A stretch of 64,000 nt of DNA from Geodermatophilus normandii (GCF_003182485.1 NZ_QGTX01000001.1:1818001-1882000), one strand, 5' to 3'; counted from the stretch's first letter, positions 34,651-47,982 are shown. The notes: generated by a model from the letters alone, not told the origin. A program made the numbers and translations.

Positions 34651-34709
34651 TCCGATCCGCGGAACCGCGGCATAGGCTTTCCAGAGCCAGTTTGTGAAAT
34701 TCTTCACAA
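34651..34709 (+). promoter_or_regulatory. nuo operon promoter with perfect Rex operator
   Basis: The operator TTGTGAAATTCTTCACAA (34692-34709) is a perfect inverted repeat, TTGTGAA-N4-TTCACAA, the canonical Rex box. Upstream, TTCCGA (34651) and TAGGCT (34673) are spaced 16 bp and suit -35 and -10. The expected transcription start falls at about 34685-34690, so Rex bound here would block initiation or escape. The nuoA start lies 27 bp downstream with GAGGGGAGG before it. Confidence 0.85.
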
Positions 34710-34735
34710 GCGCCGGAGACCCGAGGGGAGGCCCT

Positions 34736-35098
34736 GTGCTGTCGACCTACGTGCCCATCGTGGGGCTGTTCGCGCTCGCCGCGGCCTTCGCCCTGTTCTC
34801 GGTGACGGTGGCGCCGTTCGTGGGCCCCCGCCGCTACAACCGGGCCAAGCTCGAGGCCTACGAGTGCGGCATCGAGCCGGTCGACCAGCCGCTGCAGGGC
34901 GGCCGCTTCCCGGTCAAGTACTACCTCACGGCGATGCTCTTCATCGTCTTCGACATCGAGATCGTCTTCCTCTACCCGTGGGCCGTCGCCAACGACGCGC
35001 TGGGACTGTTCGGCCTGGTCGAGATGGTCGTGTTCATCGCCACCGTCTTCATCGCCTACGCCTACGTCTGGCGCCGCGGCGGCCTCGAGTGGGACTGA
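34736..35098 (+). CDS. nuoA: NADH-quinone oxidoreductase subunit A
   Basis: Membrane subunit of complex I with three helices. The 120-residue protein contains the invariant AKLEAYECGIEPV, whose cysteine loop sits by the quinone pocket, and MLFIVFDIEIVFLYPWAV. The GTG at 34736 is chosen because GGGGAGG precedes it; an upstream in-frame GTG at 34694 would start inside the Rex operator and lacks a ribosome site. First gene of the nuo operon; nuoB starts 60 bp later. Confidence 0.95.
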   Translation: MLSTYVPIVGLFALAAAFALFSVTVAPFVGPRRYNRAKLEAYECGIEPVDQPLQGGRFPVKYYLTAMLFIVFDIEIVFLYPWAVANDALGLFGLVEMVVFIATVFIAYAYVWRRGGLEWD

Positions 35099-35158
35099 CG
35101 GCCGTGCACGCCGACGTCGTGCGGGTGGACGTCACGGCACCGAACGCAGGGAGTTGAG

Positions 35159-35836
35159 ATGGGTCTCGAGGAGAAGCTGCCGAGCGGCTTCCTGCTGACC
35201 ACGGTCGAGAAGCTGGTCAACTGGACGCGCAAGTCCTCGCTGTGGCCGGCCACCTTCGGCCTGGCCTGCTGCGCGATCGAGATGATGGCCACCGGCGCGG
35301 GCCGCTACGACCTCGCCCGGTTCGGCATGGAGGTCTTCCGCGCCTCCCCGCGCCAGGCCGACCTGATGATCGTCGCCGGGCGGGTGAGCCAGAAGATGGC
35401 CCCGGTCCTGCGGCAGATCTACGACCAGATGCCCGAGCCGCGCTGGGTGCTCGCCATGGGCGTCTGCGCCAGCTCCGGCGGGATGTTCAACAACTACGCG
35501 GTGGTGCAGGGCGTCGACCACGTCGTCCCGGTGGACATGTACCTGCCCGGCTGCCCGCCGCGTCCGGAGATGCTGATGGACGCCATCCTCAAGCTGCACC
35601 ACAAGATCCAGAACGAGCCGCTCGGCGCCAAGCGGGCCCGCCAGCTCGAGGAGGCCCGCGCCGAGGGCCGCGCTCCCGACCTGCTGGTCGAGATGCCCTC
35701 CAGCGTCCGCGTGGACAAGACCAAGCGGGCCGCCTACGAGCAGGCGGCGGCGCTCGGCCGCACCGGCCAGTTCGGCATCGAGCAGCGCGGCGGCGACGCC
35801 GTCCTGCTCCCCGGTCCCCGCGGCGGGTCCCGGTGA
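35159..35836 (+). CDS. nuoB: NADH-quinone oxidoreductase subunit B
   Basis: Peripheral-arm subunit carrying the terminal Fe-S cluster N2 that passes electrons to quinone. The 225-residue protein has the vicinal cysteines in [20 protein letters not shown] and the remaining ligands in [11 protein letters not shown] and [10 protein letters not shown]. The C-terminal 45 residues are a variable tail. ATG start with AGGGAG upstream. Its stop overlaps the nuoC GTG by four bases. Confidence 0.97.
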   Translation: MGLEEKLPSGFLLTTVEKLVNWTRKSSLWPATFGLACCAIEMMATGAGRYDLARFGMEVFRASPRQADLMIVAGRVSQKMAPVLRQIYDQMPEPRWVLAMGVCASSGGMFNNYAVVQGVDHVVPVDMYLPGCPPRPEMLMDAILKLHHKIQNEPLGAKRARQLEEARAEGRAPDLLVEMPSSVRVDKTKRAAYEQAAALGRTGQFGIEQRGGDAVLLPGPRGGSR

Positions 35837-36566
35837 CCGGCCCGGGCGACCGCAGCGGCGCCGACCCCTCGCGCGGCGCGACCTCGGGCAGCGGCGGCTT
35901 CCGCAAGGGCGCCTTCGGCGTCAGCGGCAGCGGCGACACCTCCGGCTTCGGCGGCCTGGTCCGCGTCGAGCCCGGCGGCGCGGTGGCGCTGCACTCCACC
36001 GACCGCCCCTACGGCGGCTGGTTCGACGAGGTCACCGACGCGCTCGTCGACGCCGTCGGCGCGGCCACCTACGCCGCCGCCGTGCGGCGCGTCCTGGTCG
36101 ACCGCGGCGAGATCACCTACTTCGTCGCCCGCGAGCACCTGCTGACCCTGGTCCAGGCGCTGCGCGACGACGACGCGCTGCGCTTCGAGCTGTGCAGCAG
36201 CGTCTCCGGCGTCGACTACCTCGACAGCGGCGGCCCCGCGGTGAGCGACGGCCGGCCGCGCCTGCACGTCGTCTACCACCTGACCTCGATGACCTACCGG
36301 CGGCGGATCCGCCTCGAGGTCGCCGTCACGGTCGAGGACCCGCACGTGCCGTCGGTGTCCTCGGTCTACCCGACGGCGGACTGGCACGAGCGGGAGACGC
36401 ACGACATGTTCGGCGTCGTCTTCGACGGCCACCCGGCGCTGACCCGGATCCTGATGCCCGACGACTGGGACGGGTTCCCGCAGCGCAAGGACTACCCCCT
36501 CGGCGGCGTGCCGGTGGAGTACCACGACGCGACGATCCCGCCGCCCGACACCCGCCGGAGCTACCG

Positions 36567-36570
<4 letters not shown>
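35833..36570 (+). CDS. nuoC: NADH-quinone oxidoreductase subunit C
   Basis: Peripheral-arm subunit (30 kDa type) of complex I. The 245-residue protein begins with about 45 Gly/Ser-rich residues before the domain, as is frequent in actinobacteria. The signature region is [20 protein letters not shown] followed by [19 protein letters not shown]. The GTG start overlaps nuoB and the stop overlaps nuoD (GTGA both times). NuoC and NuoD are separate here, not fused. Confidence 0.96.
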
Positions 36571-37888
<1,318 letters not shown>

Positions 37889-37892
<4 letters not shown>

Positions 37893-38908
37893 GTGCGCTG
37901 CCCGGATCGGCGGAGGGCGCGGCGACGACGGGGCTGGTCGACAGCCCGGTGCAGCCGGCCCCCGCCGACCTGCCGCCGCTGACCGAGCAGACCCGGCTCG
38001 AGGCGCGGGAGATCATGGCCCGCTACCCGCAGCCGCGCTCGGCGCTGCTGCCGATGCTGCACCTGGTGCAGAGCTACCAGGGCTACGTCTCGCCCGAGGG
38101 CGTCGCGCTGTGCGCCGAGGAGCTGGGGCTGACGAAGGCCGAGGTCGGCGCGGTCGCGACGTTCTACACGATGTACAAGCGCCGCCCCACCGGCCGGCAC
38201 ATCGTCAGCGTCTGCACCAACACCCTGTGCGCCGTCCTCGGCGGGCAGCGGATCATGGACGCGCTGGCCGCCGACCTCGGCGTCCACCACGACGAGACGG
38301 CCGCCGACGGCTCGGTCACCCTCGAGCACGCCGAGTGCCTGGCCGCCTGCGACTACGCGCCGGTCGTCACCGTCGACTACGAGTTCTACGACCAGCAGGA
38401 CGTCGAGAGCGCCCGCGCGCTCGTCGCCGCACTCCGCCGGGGCGAGAAGCCGCTGCCCACCCGCGGCGCGCCGCTCACCGACTTCCGCGGCGTCTCCCGG
38501 CAGCTGGCCGGCTTCTCCCAGCACGCCGACGCCGGTGCCGCGCGCGCCGCCGTCGACGCGCCGGGGGAGTGGGGTCCGACGCTGGCCGGCGTCCGGCTGG
38601 CCGCCGAGCGCGGCGAGGCCGCGCCGCCGATGGACGGCCCCGAGCCGCAGCCCGCCGACGCCGGGGAGCCGGCCGACACGGTGGCCCCCTCCGGGGACGC
38701 CGGGCAGACGCCGGAGAAGGAGGCCGCCGACGCCCGTGTCGCGGCCGCCGACAACCCCGCCGAGCGGGCCGGCGCCGCGCAGACCCACCCCGACCGCGGG
38801 ACCGAGTACGGCCGGCGCACGCCCGGCGGCTCCCGTCCCACCCCCGACACCCCCGCGGGCACCGAGCCGGGCACCTCCGGCCAGGGGCCGGCGACCCGGG
38901 AGGCCTGA
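37889..38908 (+). CDS. nuoE: NADH-quinone oxidoreductase subunit E, long C-terminal tail
   Basis: 24 kDa subunit with the 2Fe-2S cluster N1a. The thioredoxin-like core (residues about 30-210) carries the four ligands in [14 protein letters not shown] and [13 protein letters not shown]. After [16 protein letters not shown] a disordered Ala/Pro/Asp/Glu-rich tail of about 125 residues follows, making 339 in total, against 160-250 usually. The tail has no recognisable motif. ATG start overlapping nuoD; nuoF starts five bases after the stop. Confidence 0.95.
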
Positions 38909-38913
38909 ACACC

Positions 38914-40242
38914 GTGCCCCTCACCCCCGTCCTCACCTCGCGGTGGGGCGCCGACCAGCCCTGGCGGCTGTCCACCTACGAGTCCCTCGACGGCTACGCC
39001 GCGCTGCGCACCGCGCTGTCGATGCAGCCCGACGAGCTGGTCTCGCTGGTCAAGGACTCCGGCCTGCGCGGCCGCGGCGGCGCCGGGTTCCCCACCGGCA
39101 TGAAGTGGAGCTTCATCCCGCAGCCCAAGCCGGGGGAGACGCCCACCGGGCCGGCCGCGATGCCCAAGTACCTCGTGGTCAACGCCGACGAGGGCGAGCC
39201 GGGCACCTGCAAGGACCTGCCGCTGATGATGACCGACCCGCACTCCCTGGTGGAGGGCGTGATCATCTCGGCGTACGCGATCCGCTGCCGGTTCGCCGTC
39301 ATCTACGTGCGCGGCGAGGCGGTGCACGCCCACCGCCGGCTGGTGTCCGCCGTCGAGGAGGCCTACGCGGCCGGCTACCTCGGCACCGACGTCCTGGGCT
39401 CGGGCTACGACCTGGACCTGGTCGTGCACGCCGGCGCCGGCGCCTACATCTGCGGCGAGGAGACGGCGCTGCTCGACTCGCTCGAGGGCTACCGCGGCCA
39501 GCCGCGCCTCAAGCCGCCGTTCCCCGCCGTCGCCGGGCTCTACGGCGCCCCCACGGTGATCAACAACGTGGAGACGCTGGCCACCGTGCCGTTCGTCGTC
39601 CGCGGCGGGGCGGAGTGGTTCAAGCGGTTCGGGCCGGAGAAGTCACCCGGCCCGAAGATCTACTCGCTGTCGGGCCGGGTGGTCCGCCCCGGCCAGTACG
39701 AGGCCCCGATGGGCACCACGATGCGCGAGCTGCTCGCCATGGCCGGCGGGGTGCGCCCCGGGCACGAGCTGAAGTTCTGGACGCCGGGCGGCTCGTCGAC
39801 GCCGTACTTCACCGCCGAGCACCTCGACGTCCCGCTCGACTTCGACTCCGTCGCCGCCGCGGGCTCGATGCTCGGCACGACGGCGCTGATGGTGTTCGAC
39901 GAGACCGACTCGATCGTCGAGGCCACCCTGCGCTTCACCGAGTTCTACGCCCACGAGTCCTGCGGCAAGTGCACCCCGTGCCGCGAGGGGACCTACTGGC
40001 TGGTGCAGGTGCTGCAGCGGCTGGTCGACGGCCGCGGGACGGCGGCCGACCTGGACCTGCTCACCGACACCTGCGACAACATCCTCGGCCGCTCGTTCTG
40101 CGCCCTCGGTGACGGCGCGACGAGCTGCATCACCTCCTCCCTCAAGTACTTCCGGGACGACTACGTCGCCCTGCTGCCCGCCGCCGAGCAGGCCCGCCTC
40201 GGGCGCTCGCTGCGGCTCGAGCCCGTGGGAGCTGCCTCGTGA
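38914..40242 (+). CDS. nuoF: NADH-quinone oxidoreductase subunit F
   Basis: 51 kDa subunit that binds NADH and FMN and holds cluster N3. The 442-residue protein has the NADH-binding [18 protein letters not shown], the FMN-binding [12 protein letters not shown] and [20 protein letters not shown], and the cluster ligands in [15 protein letters not shown] with a fourth cysteine in [10 protein letters not shown]. The GTG start is close to the nuoE stop; the ribosome site is weak, so coupling is likely. Stop overlaps nuoG. Confidence 0.97.
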   Translation: MPLTPVLTSRWGADQPWRLSTYESLDGYAALRTALSMQPDELVSLVKDSGLRGRGGAGFPTGMKWSFIPQPKPGETPTGPAAMPKYLVVNADEGEPGTCKDLPLMMTDPHSLVEGVIISAYAIRCRFAVIYVRGEAVHAHRRLVSAVEEAYAAGYLGTDVLGSGYDLDLVVHAGAGAYICGEETALLDSLEGYRGQPRLKPPFPAVAGLYGAPTVINNVETLATVPFVVRGGAEWFKRFGPEKSPGPKIYSLSGRVVRPGQYEAPMGTTMRELLAMAGGVRPGHELKFWTPGGSSTPYFTAEHLDVPLDFDSVAAAGSMLGTTALMVFDETDSIVEATLRFTEFYAHESCGKCTPCREGTYWLVQVLQRLVDGRGTAADLDLLTDTCDNILGRSFCALGDGATSCITSSLKYFRDDYVALLPAAEQARLGRSLRLEPVGAAS

Positions 40243-42737
40243 CCCTCACCCCGACCGCCCCCGAGCCCGCGCCGGCGCTGCCGCCGGGCGTCCCGGGGCC
40301 GCACACCCCGCCGGATGCCGTCCACTGCACCATCGACGGGTTCGACGTCGCGGTGCCGAAGGGGACGCTGATCATCCGGGCCGCCGAGATGGTCGGCATC
40401 CAGATCCCGCGGTTCTGCGACCACCCGCTGCTCGACCCGGTCGGCGCCTGCCGGCAGTGCCTGGTCGAGGTGGAGGGCCAGCGCAAGCCGGTGGCCTCCT
40501 GCACGATGCCGGTGACCGACGGCATGGCCGTCAAGACGCAGCTGACCAGCGCGGTCGCCGACAAGGCGCAGCAGGGCACGATGGAGCTGCTGCTGATCAA
40601 CCACCCGCTGGACTGCCCGGTCTGCGACAAGGGCGGCGAGTGCCCGCTGCAGAACCAGGCGCTGAGCAACGGCCGGTCGGAGACCCGCTTCGTCGACGTC
40701 AAGCGGACCTATCCCAAGCCGCTGCCGATCAGCACCCAGGTCCTGCTCGACCGCGAGCGCTGCGTGCTGTGCGCGCGCTGCACCCGCTTCTCCCAGCAGG
40801 TCGCCGGCGACCCGTTCATCGAGCTGTTCGAGCGGGGCGCGCTGGAGCAGGTCGCCGTCTACGAGGACGAGCCCTTCTCCTCCTACTTCTCCGGCAACAC
40901 CACGCAGATCTGCCCGGTGGGGGCGCTGACCAGCGCGCAGTACCGGTTCCGGTCGCGGCCCTTCGACCTGCGCAGCGAGCCCTCGGTCTGCGAGCACTGC
41001 TCCTCGGGCTGCTCCATGCGCACCGACTACCGGCGCGGCAAGGTCATGCGCCGGCTGGCGGGGGAGGACCCGGCGGTCAACGAGGAGTGGACCTGCGACA
41101 AGGGCCGCTACGCGTTCCGCTACGCCGCCACCAACGACCGGCTCGACACCCCGCTCGTGCGGCGCGACGGCGTGCTCGAGCCCGCCTCGTGGCCGGAGGC
41201 CTGGGCCGCGGCCGCCGAGGGCCTGCGCGCCGCCCGGGCCGCCGGCGGGGTCGGCGTGCTGCCCGGCGGGCGGCTGACCGTCGAGGACGCCTACGCCTAC
41301 GCCAAGTTCGCCCGCGTCGCGCTCGGCACCCACGACGTCGACGCCCGCGCCCGCGCGCACTCGGCCGAGGAGCAGGCGTTCCTCGCCGCGCACGTGGCCG
41401 GCACCGGCCCGGGGCGCGGCGCGGTCACCTACGACGAGCTCACCGCCGCCCCGGTCGTGCTGCTGGCCGGCTTCGAGCCGGAGGAGGAGTCGCCGATCGT
41501 CTTCCTCCGCCTGCGCCGCGCGGTGCGGAAGGGCTCGCTGGCCGTCTACGACCTCGCGCCGTTCGCCACCCGCGCCGCGCAGAAGCTGCAGGCGACCGTG
41601 CTGGTCACCCGTCCCGGCGAGGAGGCCCGCGCCCTGACCGCGCTGGCCGAGGGCAGCTGGGGCGGTCCCGCCGTCGAGGCGCTGCGTCAGCCGGGTGCGG
41701 TCGTCGTCGCCGGGGAGCGCCTGGCCGAGGTGCCCGGCGCCTTCACCGCGCTGGCCGCCCTCGCCCAGGCCACCGGCGCCCGGCTCGCCTGGGTGCCGCG
41801 GCGGGCCGGTGAGCGCGGCGCCGTCGAGGCCGGGGCGCTGCCCGCACTGCTGCCCGGCGGACGGCCGGTCGAGGACCCCGTCGCCCGCGCGGAGGTGGCC
41901 GCGGTGTGGGGCGTCGACCCCGTCGACCTGCCCTCGACGCCCGGCCGCGACACCACCGGCATCCTCACCGCGGTCCGCGACGGGCGCCTGGCCGGCCTCG
42001 TCGTCGGCGGGGTCGACCCCGCGGACCTGCCCGACCCGGCGCTCGCCGAGGAGGCGCTGGCCGCCGCGTCGTTCGTGGTGAGCCTGGAGCAGCGGCCCAC
42101 CGCCGTCACCGAGCGCGCCGACGTCGTCCTGCCGGTGGCCGCGGCCCCGGAGAAGGCCGGCAGCTACCTCGACTGGGAGGGCCGCGTGCGCTCCTTCGAC
42201 GCCACGCTGCACGGCACCGGCCGGCTGACCGACGGCCGGGTGCTGCACGGCCTGGCCGACTTCCTCGACGCCGACCTGCGGCTGCCCACGCCCGAGTCGG
42301 CCCGCGCCGAGCTCGCGGCACTGGGCGACACCGGCACCCGCGCCGACGGCACCGGCCTCGACGTGCCGCCGGCCGTGGCGCCCGAGCCCGGCGAGGGCGA
42401 GGCGCTGCTGGCCTCCTGGCGGCAGCTGCTCGACGTCGGGACGCTGCAGCGCGACGAGCCCGAGCTCGCCGGCACGGCCCGCCCGCCGGTGGCCCGGCTG
42501 GGTGCCGACGCCGCCGCCCGGCTGGGCGTGGCCGACGGCGAGCTCCTCACCGTCACCGGCGCCGCCGGGTCGGTGACCCTTCCGGTGGCCCTCACCGAGA
42601 TGCCCGACGGCGTGGTGTGGCTGCCGATGCGCTCACCCGGCAGCGAGGTGCGCACCGGCCTCGGGACGGCGCCGGGCGGGCTCGTCCGGCTCAGCGCCGT
42701 CCGCACCGGTGCCACCGCCTCCGGAGCCCGGTCGTGA
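40239..42737 (+). CDS. nuoG: NADH-quinone oxidoreductase subunit G
   Basis: Large Fe-S subunit of 832 residues. The N-terminal ferredoxin domain has [20 protein letters not shown]; then [32 protein letters not shown] and [10 protein letters not shown] bind 4Fe-4S clusters. A further [11 protein letters not shown] with [12 protein letters not shown] matches the additional cluster N7 found in some bacteria. The C-terminal half is a molybdopterin-oxidoreductase-like scaffold, here Ala/Gly-rich. GTG start overlapping nuoF, stop overlapping nuoH. Confidence 0.96.
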   Translation: MTLTPTAPEPAPALPPGVPGPHTPPDAVHCTIDGFDVAVPKGTLIIRAAEMVGIQIPRFCDHPLLDPVGACRQCLVEVEGQRKPVASCTMPVTDGMAVKTQLTSAVADKAQQGTMELLLINHPLDCPVCDKGGECPLQNQALSNGRSETRFVDVKRTYPKPLPISTQVLLDRERCVLCARCTRFSQQVAGDPFIELFERGALEQVAVYEDEPFSSYFSGNTTQICPVGALTSAQYRFRSRPFDLRSEPSVCEHCSSGCSMRTDYRRGKVMRRLAGEDPAVNEEWTCDKGRYAFRYAATNDRLDTPLVRRDGVLEPASWPEAWAAAAEGLRAARAAGGVGVLPGGRLTVEDAYAYAKFARVALGTHDVDARARAHSAEEQAFLAAHVAGTGPGRGAVTYDELTAAPVVLLAGFEPEEESPIVFLRLRRAVRKGSLAVYDLAPFATRAAQKLQATVLVTRPGEEARALTALAEGSWGGPAVEALRQPGAVVVAGERLAEVPGAFTALAALAQATGARLAWVPRRAGERGAVEAGALPALLPGGRPVEDPVARAEVAAVWGVDPVDLPSTPGRDTTGILTAVRDGRLAGLVVGGVDPADLPDPALAEEALAAASFVVSLEQRPTAVTERADVVLPVAAAPEKAGSYLDWEGRVRSFDATLHGTGRLTDGRVLHGLADFLDADLRLPTPESARAELAALGDTGTRADGTGLDVPPAVAPEPGEGEALLASWRQLLDVGTLQRDEPELAGTARPPVARLGADAAARLGVADGELLTVTGAAGSVTLPVALTEMPDGVVWLPMRSPGSEVRTGLGTAPGGLVRLSAVRTGATASGARS

Positions 42738-44245
42738 TCCTCGCCGCGCCCGACCAGCCGACGCTCGAGGACTTCGGGTCCGACGTCTGGTGGATCGTGC
42801 TCATCAAGATCGTCGGCGTCTTCGTGGTCCTGGTCCTGATGACGCTGTTCGCGATCGTCTTCGAGCGCAAGGTCGTCGCCCGCATGCAGCAGCGCTCCGG
42901 CCCCAACCGGGTCGGCCCGCGCGGGTCGCTGCAGAGCCTCGCGGACGGGCTGAAGCTGGCGTTCAAGGAAGACATCATGCCGGCGCTCGCGGACAAGCCG
43001 GTCTACTTCCTCGCGCCGGTCATCGCCGCCGTCCCGGCGTTCCTGGCCTTCTCGGTCATCCCGCTGGGCCCGACCGTCAGCATCTTCGGGGAGCGCACCC
43101 CGCTGCAGCTCACCGACGCCCCCATCGGGGTGCTGATCGTCCTGGCCTGCTCGGCGATGGGCGTCTACGGCATCGTGCTGGCCGGCTGGGCCTCGGGCTC
43201 GACCTACCCGCTGCTCGGCGGCCTGCGCAGCGCCGCGCAGATGGTCAGCTACGAGATCGCGATGGGCCTGTCGATCGTCGCGGTGTTCCTCTACGCCGGG
43301 ACGATGTCGACCTCGGAGATCGTCGCCGCGCAGGCCGACGGGAACCGGCTGTCGTTCTTCGGCCTGGAGTTCACCGGGCCCAGCTGGTTCGCGGTCCTGC
43401 TGCCGGTCAGCTTCGTCATCTACGCGATCGCCGTCGTCGGCGAGACCAACCGCGCGCCCTTCGACCTCCCCGAGGCCGAGAGCGAGCTGGTGGGCGGCTT
43501 CCACACCGAGTACTCGTCGCTGAAGTTCGCGCTGTTCTTCCTGGCCGAGTACATCAACATGGTCACCGTCTCCGCGCTGGCCGCGACGCTGTTCCTCGGC
43601 GGCTGGCGGGCACCGTGGCCGATCTCCATCTGGGACGGCGCCAACACCGGCTGGCTGCCGCTGCTGTGGTTCTTCCTCAAGGTCTGCGTCGCGCTGTTCG
43701 TCTTCATCTGGCTGCGCGGCACGCTGCCCCGGCTGCGCTACGACCAGTTCATGCGCTTCGGCTGGAAGGTCCTGGTCCCGACGGCGCTGGTCTGGATCCT
43801 CGCCGTCGCCACGATGCGCACCGTCTCCCGCGAGGCCGAGCTGTCCACCGGCGAGGTGGCGGTGTTCGTGGGCGTCCCGATCGCGCTGCTCGTGCTGCTC
43901 GGGCTCTCGCTCGCCAGCCGGGCCGCCAACCGCGACACGCGGCTGATGGCGGAGGAGGCGGCCGCCGGCGGGGTGCACGCGACCGACCCCGAGCCCGAGG
44001 CCGAGGTCCTGCCGCCGGCCGGGCCGCGGCGCCGACCGGCGCAGCGCACCGGCCCGGCCCGCGCCGAGGGCGGCTTCCCGGTGCCGCCGATGGACCTCAC
44101 CGTGCCCCCGTCGCCGCGGCTGCGCCGCGCCGAGCCCGTGGGCGCGGGCCGCCCCGAGGGCGGCGTCGTGAGCAGCGGCCGCCGTGCCGCCGGCAGCACC
44201 ACCGGCAGCACCGCGACCACCGTCGAGGAGGACCCCGATGCCTGA
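42734..44245 (+). CDS. nuoH: NADH-quinone oxidoreductase subunit H, extended C-terminus
   Basis: Membrane subunit linking the quinone site to the proton-pumping arm. The core of about 395 residues has eight or nine helices, the loops [20 protein letters not shown] and [20 protein letters not shown], and [11 protein letters not shown]. Beyond [16 protein letters not shown] an additional tail of about 105 residues rich in Pro, Arg, Gly and Thr brings the total to 503. GTG start overlapping nuoG; the end overlaps the nuoI start by eight bases. Confidence 0.96.
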   Translation: MILAAPDQPTLEDFGSDVWWIVLIKIVGVFVVLVLMTLFAIVFERKVVARMQQRSGPNRVGPRGSLQSLADGLKLAFKEDIMPALADKPVYFLAPVIAAVPAFLAFSVIPLGPTVSIFGERTPLQLTDAPIGVLIVLACSAMGVYGIVLAGWASGSTYPLLGGLRSAAQMVSYEIAMGLSIVAVFLYAGTMSTSEIVAAQADGNRLSFFGLEFTGPSWFAVLLPVSFVIYAIAVVGETNRAPFDLPEAESELVGGFHTEYSSLKFALFFLAEYINMVTVSALAATLFLGGWRAPWPISIWDGANTGWLPLLWFFLKVCVALFVFIWLRGTLPRLRYDQFMRFGWKVLVPTALVWILAVATMRTVSREAELSTGEVAVFVGVPIALLVLLGLSLASRAANRDTRLMAEEAAAGGVHATDPEPEAEVLPPAGPRRRPAQRTGPARAEGGFPVPPMDLTVPPSPRLRRAEPVGAGRPEGGVVSSGRRAAGSTTGSTATTVEEDPDA

Positions 44246-44918
44246 CCAGGACCCCACAACCGGAGGCGAGTCGAAGGGCCTGGCCCAGGCGTCGAGAGGC
44301 GTGGCGTCCAGGGGTGTGGCGTCGGGTGGCGAGGTCGAGCGGGCCGGCCGCGACGGCGGCGCACCCGCGCCCCGGCGCAGCCTGCTGCCGGCGCCCGGTC
44401 AGGGCTTCGGCGTCACCTTCGCGCAGATGTTCAAGAAGGTGACCACCGAGCAGTACCCCGAGACGCCCAAGGTCACCAAGCCGCGCTACCACGGCCGGCA
44501 CGTGCTCAACCGGCACCCCGACGGGCTGGAGAAGTGCATCGGCTGCGAGCTGTGCGCCTGGGCCTGCCCCGCGGACGCCATCTACGTCGAGGGCGGCGAC
44601 AACACCGAGGACGCCCGCTACAGCCCCGGCGAGCGGTACGGGCGCGTCTACCAGATCAACTACCTGCGCTGCATCTTCTGCGGGCTGTGCATCGAGGCCT
44701 GCCCGACCCGCTCGCTGACGATGAGCAACGACTTCGAGCTGGCCGACGACAACCGGCAGGACCTGATCTACACCAAGGAACAGCTCATGGCCCCGCTGCT
44801 GCCCGGCATGGAGGCGCCGCCGCACGCCATGCGGCTCGGCGACGACGACAAGGCGTACTACGTGCGCGACCCGCAGCAGGGGTCGGCGGCCGAGCCGGTC
44901 ACGGTGGAGCAGGCATGA
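44238..44918 (+). CDS. nuoI: NADH-quinone oxidoreductase subunit I
   Basis: Peripheral-arm subunit with two 4Fe-4S clusters, N6a and N6b, in [19 protein letters not shown] and [17 protein letters not shown]. The 226-residue protein starts with about 50 variable residues (including a short GVAS duplication) before [20 protein letters not shown]. The ATG is chosen with GAGGAGG five to six bases upstream. Stop overlaps nuoJ. Confidence 0.97.
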   Translation: MPDQDPTTGGESKGLAQASRGVASRGVASGGEVERAGRDGGAPAPRRSLLPAPGQGFGVTFAQMFKKVTTEQYPETPKVTKPRYHGRHVLNRHPDGLEKCIGCELCAWACPADAIYVEGGDNTEDARYSPGERYGRVYQINYLRCIFCGLCIEACPTRSLTMSNDFELADDNRQDLIYTKEQLMAPLLPGMEAPPHAMRLGDDDKAYYVRDPQQGSAAEPVTVEQA

Positions 44919-45718
44919 CCGAGGTCGTCATCGGCACCGGCGAGGCCGTCGCCTTCTGGATCCTCGGGCCGGTCGCGCTGGCCGGGGCGCTGGGGATGGT
45001 GTTCAGCCGCAACGCCGTCCACTCGGCGCTGTGGCTGGTCACCACGATGCTCGCGCTGGGCGTCTTCTACGTCGTCCAGTCCGCGCCCTTCCTCGGCGCG
45101 GTGCAGATCATCGTGTACACCGGCGCGATCATGATCCTGTTCCTCTTCGTGCTCATGCTGGTCGGGCGCGACTCCTCCGACTCGGTGGTCGAGACGCTGC
45201 GCGGCCAGCGGGTGGCGGCCACGGTCCTCGGCGTCGGGTTCGCCGGGCTCGTCGGCGCCGGGATCGCCCGCGCGACGGAGGGCACCGCGGTCGCGGGCCT
45301 GTCCGACGAGCAGGGCGGCACCGGCAACATCGACACGATCGCCGAGCTGCTGTTCACCCGCTACCTGCTCGCCTTCGAGGTCACCAGCGCGCTGCTGATC
45401 ACCGCCGCGGTGGGCGCGATGGTGCTCGCCCACATCGAGCGCGAGCCCGGCAGCCGGCAGACGCAGAAGGAGCTCTCGCGGGCCCGCTTCCTCACCGACC
45501 GGCCGCAGACGCTGCCCGGCCCCGGTGTGTTCGCGCGCGCCAACTCCGTGGCCACCGGCGCGCTGCTCCCCGACGGGCGCACCGCCGAGGACAGCCTGGC
45601 CACCGGCATCGAGCCCCGGGAGCCCGACCAGATGCCCCGCCCCACCGGCCGCGGGCAGCTCGGCAGCCCCGACGCCGCCCTGGGCACCCCCGACGGCGTC
45701 GTGGACGGTGACCGGTGA
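44915..45718 (+). CDS. nuoJ: NADH-quinone oxidoreductase subunit J
   Basis: Five-helix membrane subunit of complex I; the 267-residue protein has [20 protein letters not shown] and [20 protein letters not shown], the typical helix 1-3 region. The last 95 residues are a cytoplasmic hydrophilic tail ending in a Gly/Asp-rich stretch, common in actinobacterial NuoJ. ATG start overlaps nuoI, stop overlaps nuoK. Confidence 0.95.
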   Translation: MTEVVIGTGEAVAFWILGPVALAGALGMVFSRNAVHSALWLVTTMLALGVFYVVQSAPFLGAVQIIVYTGAIMILFLFVLMLVGRDSSDSVVETLRGQRVAATVLGVGFAGLVGAGIARATEGTAVAGLSDEQGGTGNIDTIAELLFTRYLLAFEVTSALLITAAVGAMVLAHIEREPGSRQTQKELSRARFLTDRPQTLPGPGVFARANSVATGALLPDGRTAEDSLATGIEPREPDQMPRPTGRGQLGSPDAALGTPDGVVDGDR

Positions 45719-46014
45719 GCCTGACCCACTACCTGGTCCTGGCCGCGATCCTGTTCACCATCGGTGCCGTCGGCGTGCTGGTGCGGCGCAACGCGATCGT
45801 CGTCTTCATGTGCGTCGAGCTGATGCTCAACTCGGTCAACCTGACGCTGGTCACCTTCGCCCGGGCCACCGGCACCGTCGACGGCCAGATCATGGCGTTC
45901 TTCGTCATGGTCGTCGCCGCCGCGGAGGTCGTCGTCGGCCTCGCGATCATCATGTCGATCTACCGGACCCGCCGGTCGGCGTCGGTCGACGACGCCAACC
46001 TGCTCAAGTACTGA
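45715..46014 (+). CDS. nuoK: NADH-quinone oxidoreductase subunit K
   Basis: Small three-helix antiporter-related subunit (MrpC-like) of 99 residues. It has the conserved [20 protein letters not shown] with the membrane glutamate, then [19 protein letters not shown] with the second. Standard length. GTG start overlaps nuoJ; nuoL begins 17 bp after its stop with GGGAGC upstream. Confidence 0.97.
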   Translation: MSLTHYLVLAAILFTIGAVGVLVRRNAIVVFMCVELMLNSVNLTLVTFARATGTVDGQIMAFFVMVVAAAEVVVGLAIIMSIYRTRRSASVDDANLLKY

Positions 46015-46031
46015 CGGGAGCCGGGGCACAC

Positions 46032-47936
46032 ATGGACACCGTCGCCGCCGAGGGCCTGCTGTCGGCCTCGTGGCTGGTCATCGCACTACCGCTGGCCGGT
46101 GCCGCGGTCCTCCTGCTGGGCGGACGGCGCACCGACCGCTGGGGGCACCTGCTGGGGACGGCGACCGTCGTCGTCGCGTTCGCCGTCGCGCTGCTGTGCA
46201 CCGTGCAGCTCGCCGGGGTCGACGGGCGCGCGGTCGACGTCGACCTGTTCACCTTCCTCTCGGCCGGGCAGCTCGACGTGCAGGCCGGCCTGCTGGTCGA
46301 CCCGCTGTCGGCCACCTTCATGCTGCTGATCACCGGTGTGGGCGCGCTCATCCACGTCTACTCGATCGGCTACATGGCGCACGACCCGCGGCGCCGCCGG
46401 TTCTTCGCCTACCTGAACCTCTTCGTCGCGGCGATGCTGCTGCTCGTCCTCGGCGACAACTACGTGGCCCTCTACGTCGGCTGGGAGGGCGTGGGCCTCG
46501 CGTCCTACCTGCTCATCGCGTTCTGGCACGACCGCCCGGCCGCGGCCACCGCGGCCAAGAAGGCATTCGTCATGAACCGCGTCGGCGACGTCGGCCTGGC
46601 GCTGGCGATCTTCGTGATGTTCGCCCAGCTGGGGACGGTGTCCTACGAGGGCGTCTTCGGCGGGGTCGGCGCCCTGGCCGGCGGCACGCTGACGGCGCTC
46701 GGCCTGCTGCTCCTGCTCGGCGCGTGCGGCAAGTCCGGCCAGTTCCCGCTGCAGGCGTGGCTGCCCGACGCGATGGAGGGCCCGACGCCGGTCTCGGCGC
46801 TCATCCACGCCGCCACGATGGTCACCGCCGGCGTCTACCTCATCGCCCGCTCGGCGCCCATCTACGACCTCACGCCCACGGCGCGCACCGTCGTCCTCGC
46901 CGTCGGCGCGGTCACGCTCCTCTACGGGGCGGTCGTGGGCTGCGCGTACGACGACATCAAGAAGGTGCTGGCCTACTCCACCGTCAGCCAGATCGGCTAC
47001 ATGTTCCTGGCCGTGGGTCTCGGCCCGGTCGGCTACGCCGCCGCGATCGCGCACCTGCTCACCCACGGCTTCTTCAAGGCCGGGCTGTTCCTCGGCGCCG
47101 GGTCGGTCATGCACGCCATGGACGACCAGGTGGACATGCGGCGCTTCGGCGGGCTGGCCCGGAAGCTGCCGGTCACCTTCGTCACCTTCGGCCTGGGCTA
47201 CCTCGCACTGATCGGCTTCCCGTTCCTGTCCGGCTACTGGACCAAGGACGCGATCATCGAGGCGGCGCTGGACCGCGGCGGCTGGTCCGGCTGGCTGCTG
47301 GGCGCGGTCGCCGTCGTCGGTGCCGGGCTCACCGCCTTCTACATGACCCGGCTCATGATCATGACCTTCCTCGGCCGGCCGCGGTGGACGCCCGGCGTGC
47401 ACCCGCACGAGTCGCCGTCGGTGATGACCGCGCCGATGGTCGTGCTCTCGATCGGATCGGTCGCCGCCGGGTTCCTGCTCGTCGTCCTGTTCCCGCTCGA
47501 CGAGTGGCTGGCCCCGGTGTTCGGCGCCCCCGAGGAGGCCGAGCACGTGGTGGCACCGGCCGTCGTCGGGGTCGTCGTCACCGCGGTGATGGCCGTGGGC
47601 GTGCTCGCCGCGTGGCTGTTCGTCGGCCGCCGCGAGGTCCCCGAGGTCGCCCCGGCCCGCGTCTCGCCGGTGGTCCGGGCGGCCCGCCGGTCGCTGTACG
47701 CCGACGCGGTCAACGAGTCGCTGTTCATGCGGCCCGGCCAGTGGCTCACCCGGGCGCTGGTCTGGGTCGACAACCGCGGCGTCGACGGCGCGGTCAACGG
47801 CCTGGCCGCCACCCTCGGCGGCTCGTCGTCACGGCTGGGCCGGGCGCAGACCGGCTTCGTCCGGTCCTACGCGCTCGGGATGCTCGGCGGCGCGGTCGTG
47901 GTGGCCGGGGCGCTGCTGGCGGTGACGGCCGGGTGA
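46032..47936 (+). CDS. nuoL: NADH-quinone oxidoreductase subunit L
   Basis: Largest antiporter-like proton-pumping subunit, 634 residues. The core holds [41 protein letters not shown] and [19 protein letters not shown] with the pumping lysines and histidine, followed by the C-terminal lateral helix region. Helix count about 16. The ATG is chosen with CGGGAGCC upstream. A 46-bp gap with AGGAGAGGA leads to nuoM. Confidence 0.96.
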   Translation: MDTVAAEGLLSASWLVIALPLAGAAVLLLGGRRTDRWGHLLGTATVVVAFAVALLCTVQLAGVDGRAVDVDLFTFLSAGQLDVQAGLLVDPLSATFMLLITGVGALIHVYSIGYMAHDPRRRRFFAYLNLFVAAMLLLVLGDNYVALYVGWEGVGLASYLLIAFWHDRPAAATAAKKAFVMNRVGDVGLALAIFVMFAQLGTVSYEGVFGGVGALAGGTLTALGLLLLLGACGKSGQFPLQAWLPDAMEGPTPVSALIHAATMVTAGVYLIARSAPIYDLTPTARTVVLAVGAVTLLYGAVVGCAYDDIKKVLAYSTVSQIGYMFLAVGLGPVGYAAAIAHLLTHGFFKAGLFLGAGSVMHAMDDQVDMRRFGGLARKLPVTFVTFGLGYLALIGFPFLSGYWTKDAIIEAALDRGGWSGWLLGAVAVVGAGLTAFYMTRLMIMTFLGRPRWTPGVHPHESPSVMTAPMVVLSIGSVAAGFLLVVLFPLDEWLAPVFGAPEEAEHVVAPAVVGVVVTAVMAVGVLAAWLFVGRREVPEVAPARVSPVVRAARRSLYADAVNESLFMRPGQWLTRALVWVDNRGVDGAVNGLAATLGGSSSRLGRAQTGFVRSYALGMLGGAVVVAGALLAVTAG

Positions 47937-47982
47937 GCGCGGCCCTGCACACGACCACCCGCAACCAGGAGAGGACGACGGC

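Noticed and set aside
34694..34738. Upstream GTG start for nuoA giving 14 extra residues.
   Set aside because: It would start inside the perfect Rex operator and has no ribosome site, whereas GTG 34736 follows GGGGAGG and matches normal NuoA length.
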